In this document: positions 37,712 through 46,965 of the stretch, piece after piece
Position numbering within the stretch: position 1 is the first letter of the stretch
Layout of the letters: every line of letters starts with the position of its first letter
Source: Janthinobacterium sp. 67
GTDB taxonomy: Bacteria > Pseudomonadota > Gammaproteobacteria > Burkholderiales > Burkholderiaceae_D
DNA: 64,000 nt
Assembly (NCBI RefSeq): GCF_002797895.1
Contig: NZ_PGES01000001.1
Span: 4,340,001 to 4,404,000, forward strand
Direction: 5' to 3'
Program-made: the position numbers and the translations under genes
Notes under the pieces: model-generated
Database searches by the model: none
What the model saw: the letters and a program-made list of their open reading frames with translations, nothing else
What the model was told of the DNA's origin: nothing

Positions 37712-38827
37712 ATGAAAAAATTAATGTTGTTTTGCCTGGGCTTGTTTTTGGTCGGCCCATGCTTTTCCCAGGTTATTCAGATAAAAGGCGCGGCGACGGT
37801 GAAATATGCGGCCATGCTGACGGATGCTGACAAGGAAATGGCTTATCAGAAGGCGCAAATGGCGGCGATAGAACGTTATTTCGCTGAAAGCGGCGAAGCG
37901 GAATCGGAAAATTTTGAAGCGATCCAGGGGAAAATTGAAGCCAATCTGGATAAATTCTTGCTCAGTACTGTTGTCCTGAATGAGCAGGATCAGACCAGCC
38001 TGCGCAAATATTCCGTGGCAGTGCGTGCGGAACTCAATGTGGCGAAACTGAGAAATACCCTGAAAGGCGCCAGTGCCACTGGTCGGGTATCGAACGGGGA
38101 AAAATCGCAGATGGTGTATGTCTTTGTCGGCCGCGAAGTGGCCAGCGTCAAGGCATTTGATGAACGTGTCGTCAAGCGTGCCGAGTTGACCCTTGACGGC
38201 AGCGCGAAAACGACCGGCAGCGTGAACGGCCGCGAAGGCGAATCGCTGAGCGGCGGCGCCGTCGCCACCAGTGCCACCGTGCGCCGGAATGAAAACGTTG
38301 CCCTCAAGCAGACTATCAAGGTCGAAACGGGTGGCAGCACCGTACGCAAGGCTGATGAAACCGATTACCGCGTGTTTTCGCTGGCCAATCAGAAGACGGC
38401 CGTGACGAGCGTGTTTTCGCAAGCAGGGTATCTGGTCGCCGATCCTGACTTCGTACTCGGTGACAAGGACATTCCGTCAGTGAATAAAGATTTCTCCAAA
38501 GGTAATGATTTGGCACCCGCGACCATGCGTTCCATCGTTGCCGCCTTGCGCAAAGCGAATGTGCCTCTGCTGGCATTGGCCACTTTTGACGTCAATCCTG
38601 CCGCGACCGATGAAGCGACCGGCTTGCAGCGCGTCGTGGTATCGGTCACCGGCCGTGTACTCGATTTGCGTGGCGCATTGCCGCGTGAAGTGGCGGCCGT
38701 GCCACCGGTGCAGTATTTTGGCCTTGGTGCGGACAATGCGACAGCCCAGACCAAAGCTTTGAAGGACGCATCTGCACTGGCGGCCAAGGAAATTATCAGC
38801 CGCTTGAGCGCTGCTGGCGTGTATTGA
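37712..38827 (+). CDS. Exported protein with FlgT-N/LPP20-like domain
   Basis: A 371-residue protein with signal peptide ending near GPCFS-QV. After cleavage comes a stretch (IKGAATVKYAAMLTDADKEMAYQKAQMAAIERYF) that looks like the N-terminal domain of FlgT and LPP20-type proteins, in which a short strand is followed by a helix with repeated Ala/Lys. A further beta-rich domain (SMVYVFVGREVASVKAFD) follows. Such proteins are associated with outer-membrane-bound assemblies, often with CsgG homologues, which is what the neighbouring gene is. Homology is at fold level. Confidence 0.6.
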   Translation: MKKLMLFCLGLFLVGPCFSQVIQIKGAATVKYAAMLTDADKEMAYQKAQMAAIERYFAESGEAESENFEAIQGKIEANLDKFLLSTVVLNEQDQTSLRKYSVAVRAELNVAKLRNTLKGASATGRVSNGEKSQMVYVFVGREVASVKAFDERVVKRAELTLDGSAKTTGSVNGREGESLSGGAVATSATVRRNENVALKQTIKVETGGSTVRKADETDYRVFSLANQKTAVTSVFSQAGYLVADPDFVLGDKDIPSVNKDFSKGNDLAPATMRSIVAALRKANVPLLALATFDVNPAATDEATGLQRVVVSVTGRVLDLRGALPREVAAVPPVQYFGLGADNATAQTKALKDASALAAKEIISRLSAAGVY

Positions 38828-38910
38828 CATACCGGTGCGGGCGGCAGGTCGAACGCCCGCATCTTCCATTTCCTCGACTGTTTCCCATTCTTCTTATAAA
38901 AAGGCAAGTC

Positions 38911-39525
38911 ATGAAGCATATCCGTATTTCCGCATTGTTGGGTGCGACCCTGTTGGCAGTTTCGAGCCTGGCATCGGCTCAATTCGGTGGCCTGTCCGGT
39001 GCGCTGGGCGGCGGCAAGGGAGTTACAGCCGAGCAGATCGTCAAGAAATATGTCGGCGGTACGCAAAGCGTCATGAAAGCCGATGCCACCATGCTGGCCG
39101 CGTTTGGTTTGAAGGAACAGTCGGACAAGGCCGCCTTGGAAGCGCAGAACCTGACCGAGGGCGCCACCAAGGATAGCCTCCAAGGTGCGAGCAAGATGCA
39201 AAGCGAAAACAGCAAACTGCTGGAAGAACAAATGAAGGGCAAGAAAGTAGCCATGGATGATGCGAGCAAGCAGCGCTTCACGGAAGGACTGATTGATCTG
39301 TCGAAAGGCGTGATCCAGTACGTCGGCATGAGCAAGGATGTCGGCAGCTTCAAGCCATCGGTCACCGCACTGGGCGCGTCGGCCAATTCGGCCCTGTTTA
39401 TCGCGCAAAACCTGCCGTCGTCGATCAAGGCCGTCGGCAGCACCTTGAAAGTGGCGATTGATTTTGCCAAGAACAATAATATTCCGCTGCCAAAAGAAGC
39501 CAGCGACGCGACGGCATTGCTGTAA
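38911..39525 (+). CDS. Hypothetical exported protein, Gly/Ala-rich with helical body
   Basis: A 204-residue protein; the start at MKHIRISALLGA follows AAAAGGCAAGTC, while an upstream in-frame start adds an unlikely N-terminus. Signal peptide ends at SLASA-QF. The mature protein begins with a Gly-rich run (GGLSGALGGGKG) and continues as an amphipathic helical body. No known family is evident. It is the last gene before a strong terminator. Confidence 0.6.
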   Translation: MKHIRISALLGATLLAVSSLASAQFGGLSGALGGGKGVTAEQIVKKYVGGTQSVMKADATMLAAFGLKEQSDKAALEAQNLTEGATKDSLQGASKMQSENSKLLEEQMKGKKVAMDDASKQRFTEGLIDLSKGVIQYVGMSKDVGSFKPSVTALGASANSALFIAQNLPSSIKAVGSTLKVAIDFAKNNNIPLPKEASDATALL

Positions 39526-39551
39526 GTCAAGAACGGGATAGGAAAGATAGC

Positions 39552-39577
39552 AGGGCGACTGGTTCGCCCTTTTTTTT
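39552..39577 (+). terminator. Intrinsic terminator before the CsgG-like gene
   Basis: AGGGCGA (39552-39558) and TCGCCCT (39564-39570) form a stem followed by eight T. It sits only about 10 bases before the next start codon, so the CsgG-like gene is expressed by read-through or from its own promoter. Confidence 0.85.
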
Positions 39578-39582
39578 GGACA

Positions 39583-41034
39583 ATGGAATTGCCTATGAAG
39601 ATCACAATGAAATCCGGTATGCCGGCCATACTGCTGAGTATCGCCCTGGGCTTGGCTGGCTGCGGCGAGAAAGCTGCGCAGCCGTCTGTTGCGTCAAGCG
39701 CGCCTAAGCTGACGCAGACACCTGACGTCGGACAGGTTGAGCAAGTCATTACAACGGCAACCGGCAGCGGCATTTCGCCCGGTGCCGCGCTCAATGACGC
39801 GCTCAAGCTGGCCATCATGCAAGTCAATGGTGCCGCGGTGCAAGCCAATTCAAGCAATGCGAGTATGTTTGAGCAAGTGACGGCAACGCTCGATGTCGAT
39901 TCGACGGCCGGTTCGGGGAGCGCCAGTATGAAAGCGACCATGCAGGGCCAGGCATTTGCCGAGCAGATCATCAGTCAATCGAAGGGCGTGGTGTCCTCGT
40001 TCAAGGTGGTTGACGTGGCATCGCCGTTTTCCAAAGGCGGTCTTTACAAGGTGGAGATCGAAGCGCGCATTGCCAAATTCAAGGCGCCAGCCGATAGTGG
40101 CAAGATTAAGATCGTCGTGGCGCCGCTGCGCAGCGAGCAAGTCAGCTTCAACATTGGCGGACGCGCGGTGCCGGCGCAGGAAGTACTGGCGCCGATCCGC
40201 CAGCAGATCATTGACGCCTTGTCGCAAACGGGCCGCTTTACCGTGCTAGATCGCCAGTTTGAGGGCGAGTTGCAGGATGAATTGAATATGATTACCTCGG
40301 GTAATTCCCCGAGTACCGACCTTGCCAAGCTGGGACAGGCGCTGAGCGCGGATCTGGTGTGGGTTGGCGTGGTCAATGAATTCGCTTACCAGCGTCATGC
40401 ACGCAAGCTGCAGACCTCGGACCGCGAACTGGTGTCCTATGCCGGTGCCTGGTCGGTCTCGCAACGCATGATCAATCTGGCTACGCGACAGATCCTGCAA
40501 TCGACCACCCTGCGTGGTGAGCCGCCAGCGATTGCCGCCACGACCCTGGGCAGTAACTTCAATGAGAGCCAGACGCTGAAGAACATGCAGGCCGCGATCG
40601 TCAAACAGGCTACCGAGGCTATCCTGCTGCGCACTTTTCCCATTTCCATCGTTGAGCGCGATGGCGACAACGTTGTGTTGAGCCAGGGTGGTAACGCCGT
40701 GGTGGAAAACGGCCGCTATCGTGTGTATCAGCAAGGCAAGGAGATCAAGGATCCGCAAACCGGCCAGTCACTGGGCAATATGGAAAAACTGTGCTGCGAG
40801 GTCCGTATCGAGCGCGTGGCGCCGAACTTGTCGTATGGCGTCCTGGAAAACGTCAAAATCAAACTCGATGGCATCGCCGCAGGCGCGCTGCAGGTGCGGG
40901 AAGCGGCACCGGTAGAGAAGGCCATCGTCAAGACTGAGCCTGTAGTGGCGCCAGTGAAAACCGAAGTGAAACGCAGTACATCCGCCGCTGCCGCCAAAAA
41001 TGCCACTGCGGTTGGTGGCGACAAGGACTGGTAA
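39583..41034 (+). CDS. CsgG/LpoB-like lipoprotein
   Basis: A 483-residue protein starting at 39583 (or MKITMK at 39595). Lipoprotein signal IALGLAGCGEK (lipobox LAGC). Residues about 55-160 form a beta-rich domain, then a CsgG/LpoB-like core (GKIKIVVAPLRSEQ; IRQQIIDALSQTGRFTVLDRQFEGELQDEL; DLAKLGQALSADLVWVGVV; AYAGAWSVSQRMINLATRQI). The C-terminus is a Lys/Val/Pro-rich tail. CsgG is the curli pore and LpoB an activator of penicillin-binding protein; no curli subunits are adjacent. A peptidoglycan- or outer-membrane-associated role is inferred. Confidence 0.7.
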   Translation: MELPMKITMKSGMPAILLSIALGLAGCGEKAAQPSVASSAPKLTQTPDVGQVEQVITTATGSGISPGAALNDALKLAIMQVNGAAVQANSSNASMFEQVTATLDVDSTAGSGSASMKATMQGQAFAEQIISQSKGVVSSFKVVDVASPFSKGGLYKVEIEARIAKFKAPADSGKIKIVVAPLRSEQVSFNIGGRAVPAQEVLAPIRQQIIDALSQTGRFTVLDRQFEGELQDELNMITSGNSPSTDLAKLGQALSADLVWVGVVNEFAYQRHARKLQTSDRELVSYAGAWSVSQRMINLATRQILQSTTLRGEPPAIAATTLGSNFNESQTLKNMQAAIVKQATEAILLRTFPISIVERDGDNVVLSQGGNAVVENGRYRVYQQGKEIKDPQTGQSLGNMEKLCCEVRIERVAPNLSYGVLENVKIKLDGIAAGALQVREAAPVEKAIVKTEPVVAPVKTEVKRSTSAAAAKNATAVGGDKDW

Positions 41035-41239
41035 GTCCCTACGGCCCAGCGGATCCAGGCAAGTTACCCCTGATCTATGTCGTTGGGTCATGGCTTGGGT
41101 ACCGAGCAGATATTGTCGGTGCCCATTTCTCCCCTGATAAGCCATTTTGCCCCGCAGCACTGACGCTCCAGCCCCGAAAATATGTATTGATGGTGGCCAG
41201 CACAGGGCCTTTTTTTGCGCATCGCAGCATCGATAATGT

Positions 41240-41268
41240 TTGCATCGCGCGGCGCGCTGGCTTATAAA
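41240..41268 (+). promoter_or_regulatory. Promoter of the LacI gene at 41300
   Basis: TTGCAT (41240-41245), a 17-base spacer and TATAAA (41263-41268). The LacI operator overlaps the -10 region. Confidence 0.6.
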
Positions 41269-41285
41269 TGTAATCGATTACATTT
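41266..41285. promoter_or_regulatory. LacI-family operator
   Basis: AAATGTAATCGATTACATTT is a perfect 20-base palindrome with the CG centre typical of LacI-family operators. It covers the -10 and start region of the regulator gene, suggesting autorepression. It also controls the downstream ABC genes if these are read from this promoter. Confidence 0.75.
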
Positions 41286-41299
41286 GCTTGAAAAGCGCC

Positions 41300-42325
41300 A
41301 TGCCTGCAACCCTTCCTTCTCCTTTGCCGACAGAAACCGTCTCCATCAGCGCCGTCGCCGCGCATGCGGGCGTGTCGGTGGCCACCGTCTCGCGCGTGAT
41401 GAACGAGCAGGCGGGCGTGCGGGCGCCCACGCGCGACAAGGTACTGGCGTCGGTTGCCGCGCTCGGCTACCGCATGAACCACCTGGCGCGCAGCCTGCGC
41501 ACGGCCGAGAGCCGCATGCTCTTGACCATGGTGCCCGACGTGGGCAACCCCTTCTATGCGCAGATCGTGCGCGGCATCGATACGGTGGCGCGCGAACACG
41601 GTTACTTCGTGCTGCTGTGCGATACGGGCGCCGATGCCGGCCGCGAGCGCTCGTATTTCGACTTGCTGCGCATGCACCGCGCCGACGGCGCCATCTGCCT
41701 TGACCCGGACACGGTGCAACATGCCTTGTCGCATGAATCCGTCAGCCTGCCATGGGTGGCCTGCTGCGAATTCGACCCCGCCGTGGCCGTGCCCTATGTC
41801 GGCATCGACAACCACCGGGCCGCCTCGGACGCCGTCGCGCATCTGCTGGCGCGCGGCCACACGCGCATCGGGTTGATCAACTCCGATGAACGCTATCTGT
41901 ACGCGCGGCAACGCCAGCAAGGCTATCTGGATACCCTGGCGGCGGCCGGCCTGCCCGTGCAGCCGCAGTGGGTGCACACGGTGCAAAGCCTCGATTACGA
42001 AGCGGGCACGGCTGCTACCCTGAAGATGATGGCGCAGCCCGACGCACCGACGGCCATCTTTGCCGTGTCCGACACCCTGGCCATTGGCGTCTTGAGCGCG
42101 CTGCGCCAGCTGAACAAACGCGTGCCCGAAGACGTGGCCGTCATCGGTTTCGACGATATCGCCATCGCCGCGCAGATCGACCCCGGCTTGACCACGATCG
42201 CCCAGCCGATGCGCGAGCTGGGCGAGACGGCGGCGCGATTATTGCTGCAACGCCTGGCGGACCCGGCGGCCCAAGTGCCGGGCGTGCTGCTGCAACACCA
42301 ATTAATTCTGCGAGGGAGTGCATAG
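41300..42325 (+). CDS. LacI-family transcriptional regulator of the second sugar locus
   Basis: A 341-residue regulator. The N-terminal helix-turn-helix and hinge are clear (VSISAVAAHAGVSVATVSRVMN; LGYRMNHLARSLR), followed by the periplasmic-binding-like ligand domain (AESRMLLTMVPDVGNPFYAQIVRGID). The start at MPATLPS is 15 bases after the operator; no good ribosome-binding site is seen. One base of its stop codon overlaps the next gene's GTG. It most likely represses the ABC/dehydrogenase operon that follows until the sugar binds. Confidence 0.92.
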   Translation: MPATLPSPLPTETVSISAVAAHAGVSVATVSRVMNEQAGVRAPTRDKVLASVAALGYRMNHLARSLRTAESRMLLTMVPDVGNPFYAQIVRGIDTVAREHGYFVLLCDTGADAGRERSYFDLLRMHRADGAICLDPDTVQHALSHESVSLPWVACCEFDPAVAVPYVGIDNHRAASDAVAHLLARGHTRIGLINSDERYLYARQRQQGYLDTLAAAGLPVQPQWVHTVQSLDYEAGTAATLKMMAQPDAPTAIFAVSDTLAIGVLSALRQLNKRVPEDVAVIGFDDIAIAAQIDPGLTTIAQPMRELGETAARLLLQRLADPAAQVPGVLLQHQLILRGSA

Positions 42326-43812
42326 TGAGCGTTGCCGTCGGTTTCGAGGGGGTCTGCAAGGATTTCGGCCCCGTGCGCGTCTTGCATGGCGTCAGTTTTA
42401 CCTTGTCGCCGGGGCGCGTGTATGGCTTGCTGGGTGAAAATGGCGCCGGCAAGTCGACCCTGATGAAAATCCTCGCCGGCTACGAAGGCGTGAGCGAAGG
42501 CCAGCTGCTGATCGATGGCCAGCCCCAGCGTTTCATGAATTCGCGCGCGGCGGAGTCCGCCGGCATCGTGCTGATCCACCAGGAATTCAACCTGGCCGAA
42601 CACCTGACGGTGGCGCAGAACATGTTCCTCGGCCACGAAAAGACGCGCGGCTGGCTGCTGGACGAGGCCGCCATGCGCGAGGAAGCGTCGCGCTATCTGA
42701 AACAGGTGGGCCTGGACGTGTCGCCCGACACGAAGATCCGCGACCTCATCGTCGCCGAGAAGCAGCTGGTGGAAATCGCCAAGGCCCTGTCGCGCCGCGC
42801 CCGCTTTTTGATCATGGATGAGCCGACCGCCACCCTGACGTCGTCGGAAACCCAGCGTCTGTTTGCCGTCATGGCCCAGCTGAAAGCGGACGGCGTTACC
42901 ATCCTCTACATTTCCCACAAGCTCGATGAAGTGGAGCGCAACACGGACGAGGTCATCGTCATGCGCGACGGGCGTTTCGTCACGCGCGAGCCGACGTCCA
43001 GCCTCACGCGCCAGCAGATGGCGAACCTGATGGTGGGACGCGAATTGTCGGACATGTTCCCGGTCAAGGTGGCGCTGGCGAAAGACGCTCCTGTGTTGCT
43101 GAAAGTGGAGGGCTTGTGCGTGCCCGGCTGGGCCAAGGAGCTGTCGTTCGAGGTGCGCGCCGGCGAAGTGCTGGGCTTTGCGGGCCTGGTGGGCGCGGGG
43201 CGCACGGAATCGTTCGAGGCCTTGTTGGGCTTGCGTCCGCGCAGCGCGGGCACGATCGAACTCAATGGCCGGCCGGTGGATATCCGTACCCCCAAGCAAG
43301 CCATGCAGCACGGCATGACCTATCTGAGCGAAGACCGCAAGGGCAAGGGCTTGCACGTCAACCTGGGCTTGCGCGAAAACCTCACGATGATGACGATGGA
43401 GCGCTATGCGCGGCCCTGGCTCGATGTGGCAGGGGAAAAGGCGGCGCTGGCCAAGGCCGTCGAGGATTTCAATATTCGCACGGGCGACCTGGACAGCCGC
43501 GCGCGCATGCTGTCCGGCGGCAACCAGCAAAAGCTGGCGCTGGCGAAATACCTGCATTCGGACCCGCGTGTCGTCGTGCTCGATGAACCGAGCCGCGGCG
43601 TGGACGTGGGCGCCAAGCGCGACATTTACTTTTTGATCCACCGCCTGGCCGCCGAAGGGCGCGCCGTGATCGTGATTTCATCCGAACTGATCGAATTGAT
43701 TGGCCTGTGCCACCGGGTCGCCGTGATGCGCGCCGGCACCTTGCAAGCCACCCTGTCTGCTGACCACCTGACCGAAGAGGAGTTGATTGCCCATGCAACC
43801 GGCACGCACTGA
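42325..43812 (+). CDS. Sugar ABC transporter, duplicated ATPase subunit (RbsA-type)
   Basis: A 495-residue protein with a GTG start in TAGTG, overlapping the LacI stop. N-terminal ABC domain: Walker [10 protein letters not shown], Walker [17 protein letters not shown]-terminal domain: degenerate P-loop [11 protein letters not shown], signature [15 protein letters not shown] and [13 protein letters not shown]. It is paralogous to the arabinose-locus ATPase but not close enough to suggest recent duplication. Confidence 0.93.
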   Translation: MSVAVGFEGVCKDFGPVRVLHGVSFTLSPGRVYGLLGENGAGKSTLMKILAGYEGVSEGQLLIDGQPQRFMNSRAAESAGIVLIHQEFNLAEHLTVAQNMFLGHEKTRGWLLDEAAMREEASRYLKQVGLDVSPDTKIRDLIVAEKQLVEIAKALSRRARFLIMDEPTATLTSSETQRLFAVMAQLKADGVTILYISHKLDEVERNTDEVIVMRDGRFVTREPTSSLTRQQMANLMVGRELSDMFPVKVALAKDAPVLLKVEGLCVPGWAKELSFEVRAGEVLGFAGLVGAGRTESFEALLGLRPRSAGTIELNGRPVDIRTPKQAMQHGMTYLSEDRKGKGLHVNLGLRENLTMMTMERYARPWLDVAGEKAALAKAVEDFNIRTGDLDSRARMLSGGNQQKLALAKYLHSDPRVVVLDEPSRGVDVGAKRDIYFLIHRLAAEGRAVIVISSELIELIGLCHRVAVMRAGTLQATLSADHLTEEELIAHATGTH

Positions 43813-44800
43813 TACGAGCGTATCCCCCCTGGCCCAATTTGGCGCGCGCATCAAGGGCTTTGGCCCCGTGTTGGGCCTGTTATCTCTGTGCATCGCGGGC
43901 ACCTTGCTCAACGGCGACTTCGCCACCCTCGACAACCTGATGAACGTGCTCACGCGCACGGCTTTCATCGGTATCATCGCCGTCGGCATGACTTTCGTGA
44001 TTATCTCGGGCGGCATCGATTTATCGGTCGGCTCCATGGCGGCCCTGATCGCCGGCTGCATGATCTATTTCATGAATGCGCTGGCGCAAGGCGCGGGCGG
44101 CGACCTGGCGCCGATCACCATGCTGGTGCTGGGCATCGCCATGGCCCTCGTCCTGGGCGCCGGTTTTGGCCTGATGCATGGCTTGTTGATCAGCAAGGGC
44201 AATATCGAACCGTTCATCGTGACCCTGGGCACGCTGGGCATCTTCCGCGCCGTACTCACCTACTTGGCCGATGGCGGCGCGCTGACCCTGGACGCCACCC
44301 TGTCCGAGCTGTACAGCCCCGTCTACTACACGAGCGTGCTGGGCGCGCCGATACCGATCTGGATCTTTTTATTCGTCGCCGCGGCCGGCGCCATCATCCT
44401 CAACCGCACGACGTTTGGCCGTCACGTGCAGGCGATTGGTTCCAACGAACAAGTGGCGCGCTATGCGGCCATCAATGTCGATAGAGTCAAGATCGCCACC
44501 TACATGCTCTTGGGCGTGTGCGTGGGCATCGCCACGGTGCTGTACGTGCCGCGCCTGGGCTCGGCTACGCCGACGACGGGCTTGCTGTGGGAACTCGAAG
44601 CCATTGCCGCCGTCGTCGTGGGCGGCACGGCGCTGAAAGGAGGAGAAGGGCGCATCGTCGGCACCGTGATCGGCGCCATCCTCTTGTCCGTGATCAGCAA
44701 TATCCTGAATTTGACCAGCATCATCAGTGTCTACCTGAATGCCGCAGTGCAAGGCGTGGTGATCATCGCCGTCGCCTTCCTGCAGCGAGGCCGCAAATAA
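43793..44800 (+). CDS. Sugar ABC transporter permease (RbsC-type)
   Basis: A 335-residue permease starting at MQPARTD after GAGGAGTTGATTGCCC, within the end of the ATPase gene. Signature [26 protein letters not shown] single permease, so the transporter would be a homodimeric ribose-type system, unlike the arabinose importer. Confidence 0.92.
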   Translation: MQPARTDTSVSPLAQFGARIKGFGPVLGLLSLCIAGTLLNGDFATLDNLMNVLTRTAFIGIIAVGMTFVIISGGIDLSVGSMAALIAGCMIYFMNALAQGAGGDLAPITMLVLGIAMALVLGAGFGLMHGLLISKGNIEPFIVTLGTLGIFRAVLTYLADGGALTLDATLSELYSPVYYTSVLGAPIPIWIFLFVAAAGAIILNRTTFGRHVQAIGSNEQVARYAAINVDRVKIATYMLLGVCVGIATVLYVPRLGSATPTTGLLWELEAIAAVVVGGTALKGGEGRIVGTVIGAILLSVISNILNLTSIISVYLNAAVQGVVIIAVAFLQRGRK

Positions 44801-44861
44801 AAACACAGCGGCGTTCTGAAAGGGCAGCCAACGGGCGCCCACAACCTTGGAGGAGAGCAGC

Positions 44862-45824
44862 ATGAAGAGCTTTATACGGGTAGCAGGGATGGCAGTGCTG
44901 GTGATGCAGGCGTGGGCGATGGGGCCGGCGCAGGCGGCCGAGAAATTGGTGGTGGGCGTGGCCATCCCCACGGCCACGCACAGCTTTACTTCCGGCATCG
45001 TCTGGTGGGCGAACCAGGCCAAGGCGGAACTGGAAAAAGCCCATCCGGGCGTGAAAATCATCGTCAAGACGGCCGCCACGGCGCCCGAGCAGGCGAACCA
45101 GTTGCAGGACATGTTGACGGTCAACAAGATCAACACCCTGGTGATCTTCCCCATCGAATCGGCCTCGCTGACGCAGCCCGTGGCGCAAGTGAAAAACAAG
45201 GGCGTCTACGTCACCGTGGTCGACCGTGGCTTGACGAACACGCAGTCGCAGGATGCCTACATCGCCGGCGACAACACGGCCTTCGGCAAGCTGCCGGCCG
45301 AATACCTGGCGAAAAGCCTGAATGGCAAGGGCAATATCGTCGTGCTGCGCGGCATGCCGACCACCCTGGACAACGAGCGCTACGATGCCTTCAGTGCCGT
45401 GATGAAGGGCCATCCCGACATCAAGGTGCTGGACGCCAAGTATGGCAACTGGAACCGCGACGACGCGTTCAAGGTCATGCAGGATTACCTGACGCGCTTC
45501 AAGCAGATCGACGCCGTCTGGGCCGCCGATGACGACATGGCCATCGGCGTACAGAAAGCCATCGCGCAAGCGAAGCGCACGGACATCAAGCAAGTGTTCG
45601 GCGGCGCGGGCGCGAAGGGCGCCGTGAAAAAGATCATGGACGGTTCCGACCCGCTGATCGTGGCCGACGTGTCGTACTCGCCCAAGTTCATGTACGACGC
45701 CATCAAGCTGACGACGGAAGCGCGCCTGAAAGGTGATAAATTGCCAGCCAATACGATCATCCCCTCGGTGCTGATCACGCGCGAGAACGCCAAGCAGTTC
45801 TACTTTCCGAACTCGCCTTTTTAA
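44862..45824 (+). CDS. Sugar ABC transporter periplasmic binding protein (RbsB-type)
   Basis: A 320-residue protein; the start follows GGAGGAGAGCAGC. Signal peptide ends near GPAQA-AE. The type-1 periplasmic binding fold is shown by VVGVAIPTATHSFTSGIVWWANQAKAELEK and the ribose-type ADDDMAIGVQKAI motif. The ligand is not readable from sequence. Confidence 0.9.
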   Translation: MKSFIRVAGMAVLVMQAWAMGPAQAAEKLVVGVAIPTATHSFTSGIVWWANQAKAELEKAHPGVKIIVKTAATAPEQANQLQDMLTVNKINTLVIFPIESASLTQPVAQVKNKGVYVTVVDRGLTNTQSQDAYIAGDNTAFGKLPAEYLAKSLNGKGNIVVLRGMPTTLDNERYDAFSAVMKGHPDIKVLDAKYGNWNRDDAFKVMQDYLTRFKQIDAVWAADDDMAIGVQKAIAQAKRTDIKQVFGGAGAKGAVKKIMDGSDPLIVADVSYSPKFMYDAIKLTTEARLKGDKLPANTIIPSVLITRENAKQFYFPNSPF

Positions 45825-45845
45825 CGACACCCCAAAACAAGGGCT

Positions 45846-45872
45846 GGGGTCGTACCCTCAGGGTACGACCCC
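45846..45872 (+). terminator. Long perfect hairpin after the binding-protein gene
   Basis: GGGGTCGTACCC (45846-45857) and GGGTACGACCCC (45861-45872) with a TCA loop, a perfect 12-bp stem. No T-run follows, so besides terminating or stabilising the message it could be a dispersed palindromic element. Confidence 0.6.
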
Positions 45873-45903
45873 GGGTTTCGGTTTGGGTTAACAGGACATA
45901 GAC

Positions 45904-46956
45904 ATGAAAACCATCCAGGGCCCGGCCATTTTCCTGGCCCAGTTTCTCGGCGACGAGCCGCCGTTCGACTCGCTCGAGCACCTGGCGCAATGGGCGGCCG
46001 GCCTCGGTTACAAGGGCTTGCAGCTGCCCACGGCGCCGCGCCTGTTCGACCTGGAACAGGCGGCGGCCAGCCAGCAGTACTGCGACGACGTGGTCGCCCT
46101 GCTGGCACGCCACGGCTTGCAGGTGACGGAATTGTCGACGCATTTGCAGGGCCAGCTGATCGCCGTGCATCCCGCCTATGACGCGCTGTTCGACGGCTTT
46201 GCTCCGGAACACGTGCGTGGCGATCCGGCTGCGCGCACGGCCTGGGCCACGCAGCAACTGCTGTGGGCGGCTACCGCTTCGCAGCGCCTGGGCCTCAAGG
46301 CGCATGTGACGTTTTCCGGCGCGCTGGCCTGGCCGTATCTGTACCCGTGGCCGCAGCGCCCGGCCGGCCTGGTGGAGACGGCGTTCGCGGAACTGGCAAA
46401 GCGCTGGCTGCCCATCCTCGACGCCTTCGATGCCGCTGGCGTGGACGTCTGCTATGAACTGCATCCGGGCGAGGACTTGCACGACGGCGTGACCTTCGAG
46501 CGCTTTCTGGCCGCCGTCAACGACCACCCGCGCGCGTCGATTCTGTATGACCCCAGCCACTTCGTGCTGCAGCAGCTCGATTACCTGGCATTCATCGACA
46601 TCTATCACGCGCGCATCAAGGCCTTCCATGTCAAGGATGCGGAATTCAGGCCGAACGGGCGCCAGGGCGCGTATGGCGGCTATGCTGACTGGCAAGACCG
46701 CGCCGGGCGCTTCCGTTCGCTGGGCGACGGGCAGATCGATTTCAAGGCGATCTTTTCGAAGATGGCGCAGTACGACTTTCCCGGCTGGGCCGTGCTGGAA
46801 TGGGAATGCTGCCTGAAGCATCCCGAGGACGGGGCGGCCGAAGGGGCGCGTTTCATTCGCGAACACATCATCCACGTGGCCGAACGCGCGTTCGACGATT
46901 TCGCCGGCAGCGCGGTGGATCAACATCAGATCAATCATTTGCTCGGCTTGAGCTAA
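45904..46956 (+). CDS. TIM-barrel sugar phosphate isomerase/epimerase (AP endonuclease 2 family)
   Basis: A 350-residue protein. The xylose-isomerase-like TIM barrel is shown by YKGLQLPTAPRLFDLEQ, the metal ligands in VCYELHPGEDLHDG, LYDPSHFVLQQLDY and FHVKDAEFRPNGRQG, and the end AVLEWECCLKHPEDGA. Members next to Gfo/Idh/MocA oxidoreductases usually act on cyclitols, 3-keto sugars or sugar phosphates. The role here is isomerisation or epimerisation of the imported sugar; the substrate is unknown. Confidence 0.85.
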   Translation: MKTIQGPAIFLAQFLGDEPPFDSLEHLAQWAAGLGYKGLQLPTAPRLFDLEQAAASQQYCDDVVALLARHGLQVTELSTHLQGQLIAVHPAYDALFDGFAPEHVRGDPAARTAWATQQLLWAATASQRLGLKAHVTFSGALAWPYLYPWPQRPAGLVETAFAELAKRWLPILDAFDAAGVDVCYELHPGEDLHDGVTFERFLAAVNDHPRASILYDPSHFVLQQLDYLAFIDIYHARIKAFHVKDAEFRPNGRQGAYGGYADWQDRAGRFRSLGDGQIDFKAIFSKMAQYDFPGWAVLEWECCLKHPEDGAAEGARFIREHIIHVAERAFDDFAGSAVDQHQINHLLGLS

Positions 46957-46965
46957 GGAAACGAC

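Noticed and set aside
41968..42324. Upstream extension of the RbsA-type ATPase gene by 119 codons
   Set aside because: The extension lies in the LacI gene's coding frame shadow; the GTG at 42325 in TAGTG fits the ABC domain start.
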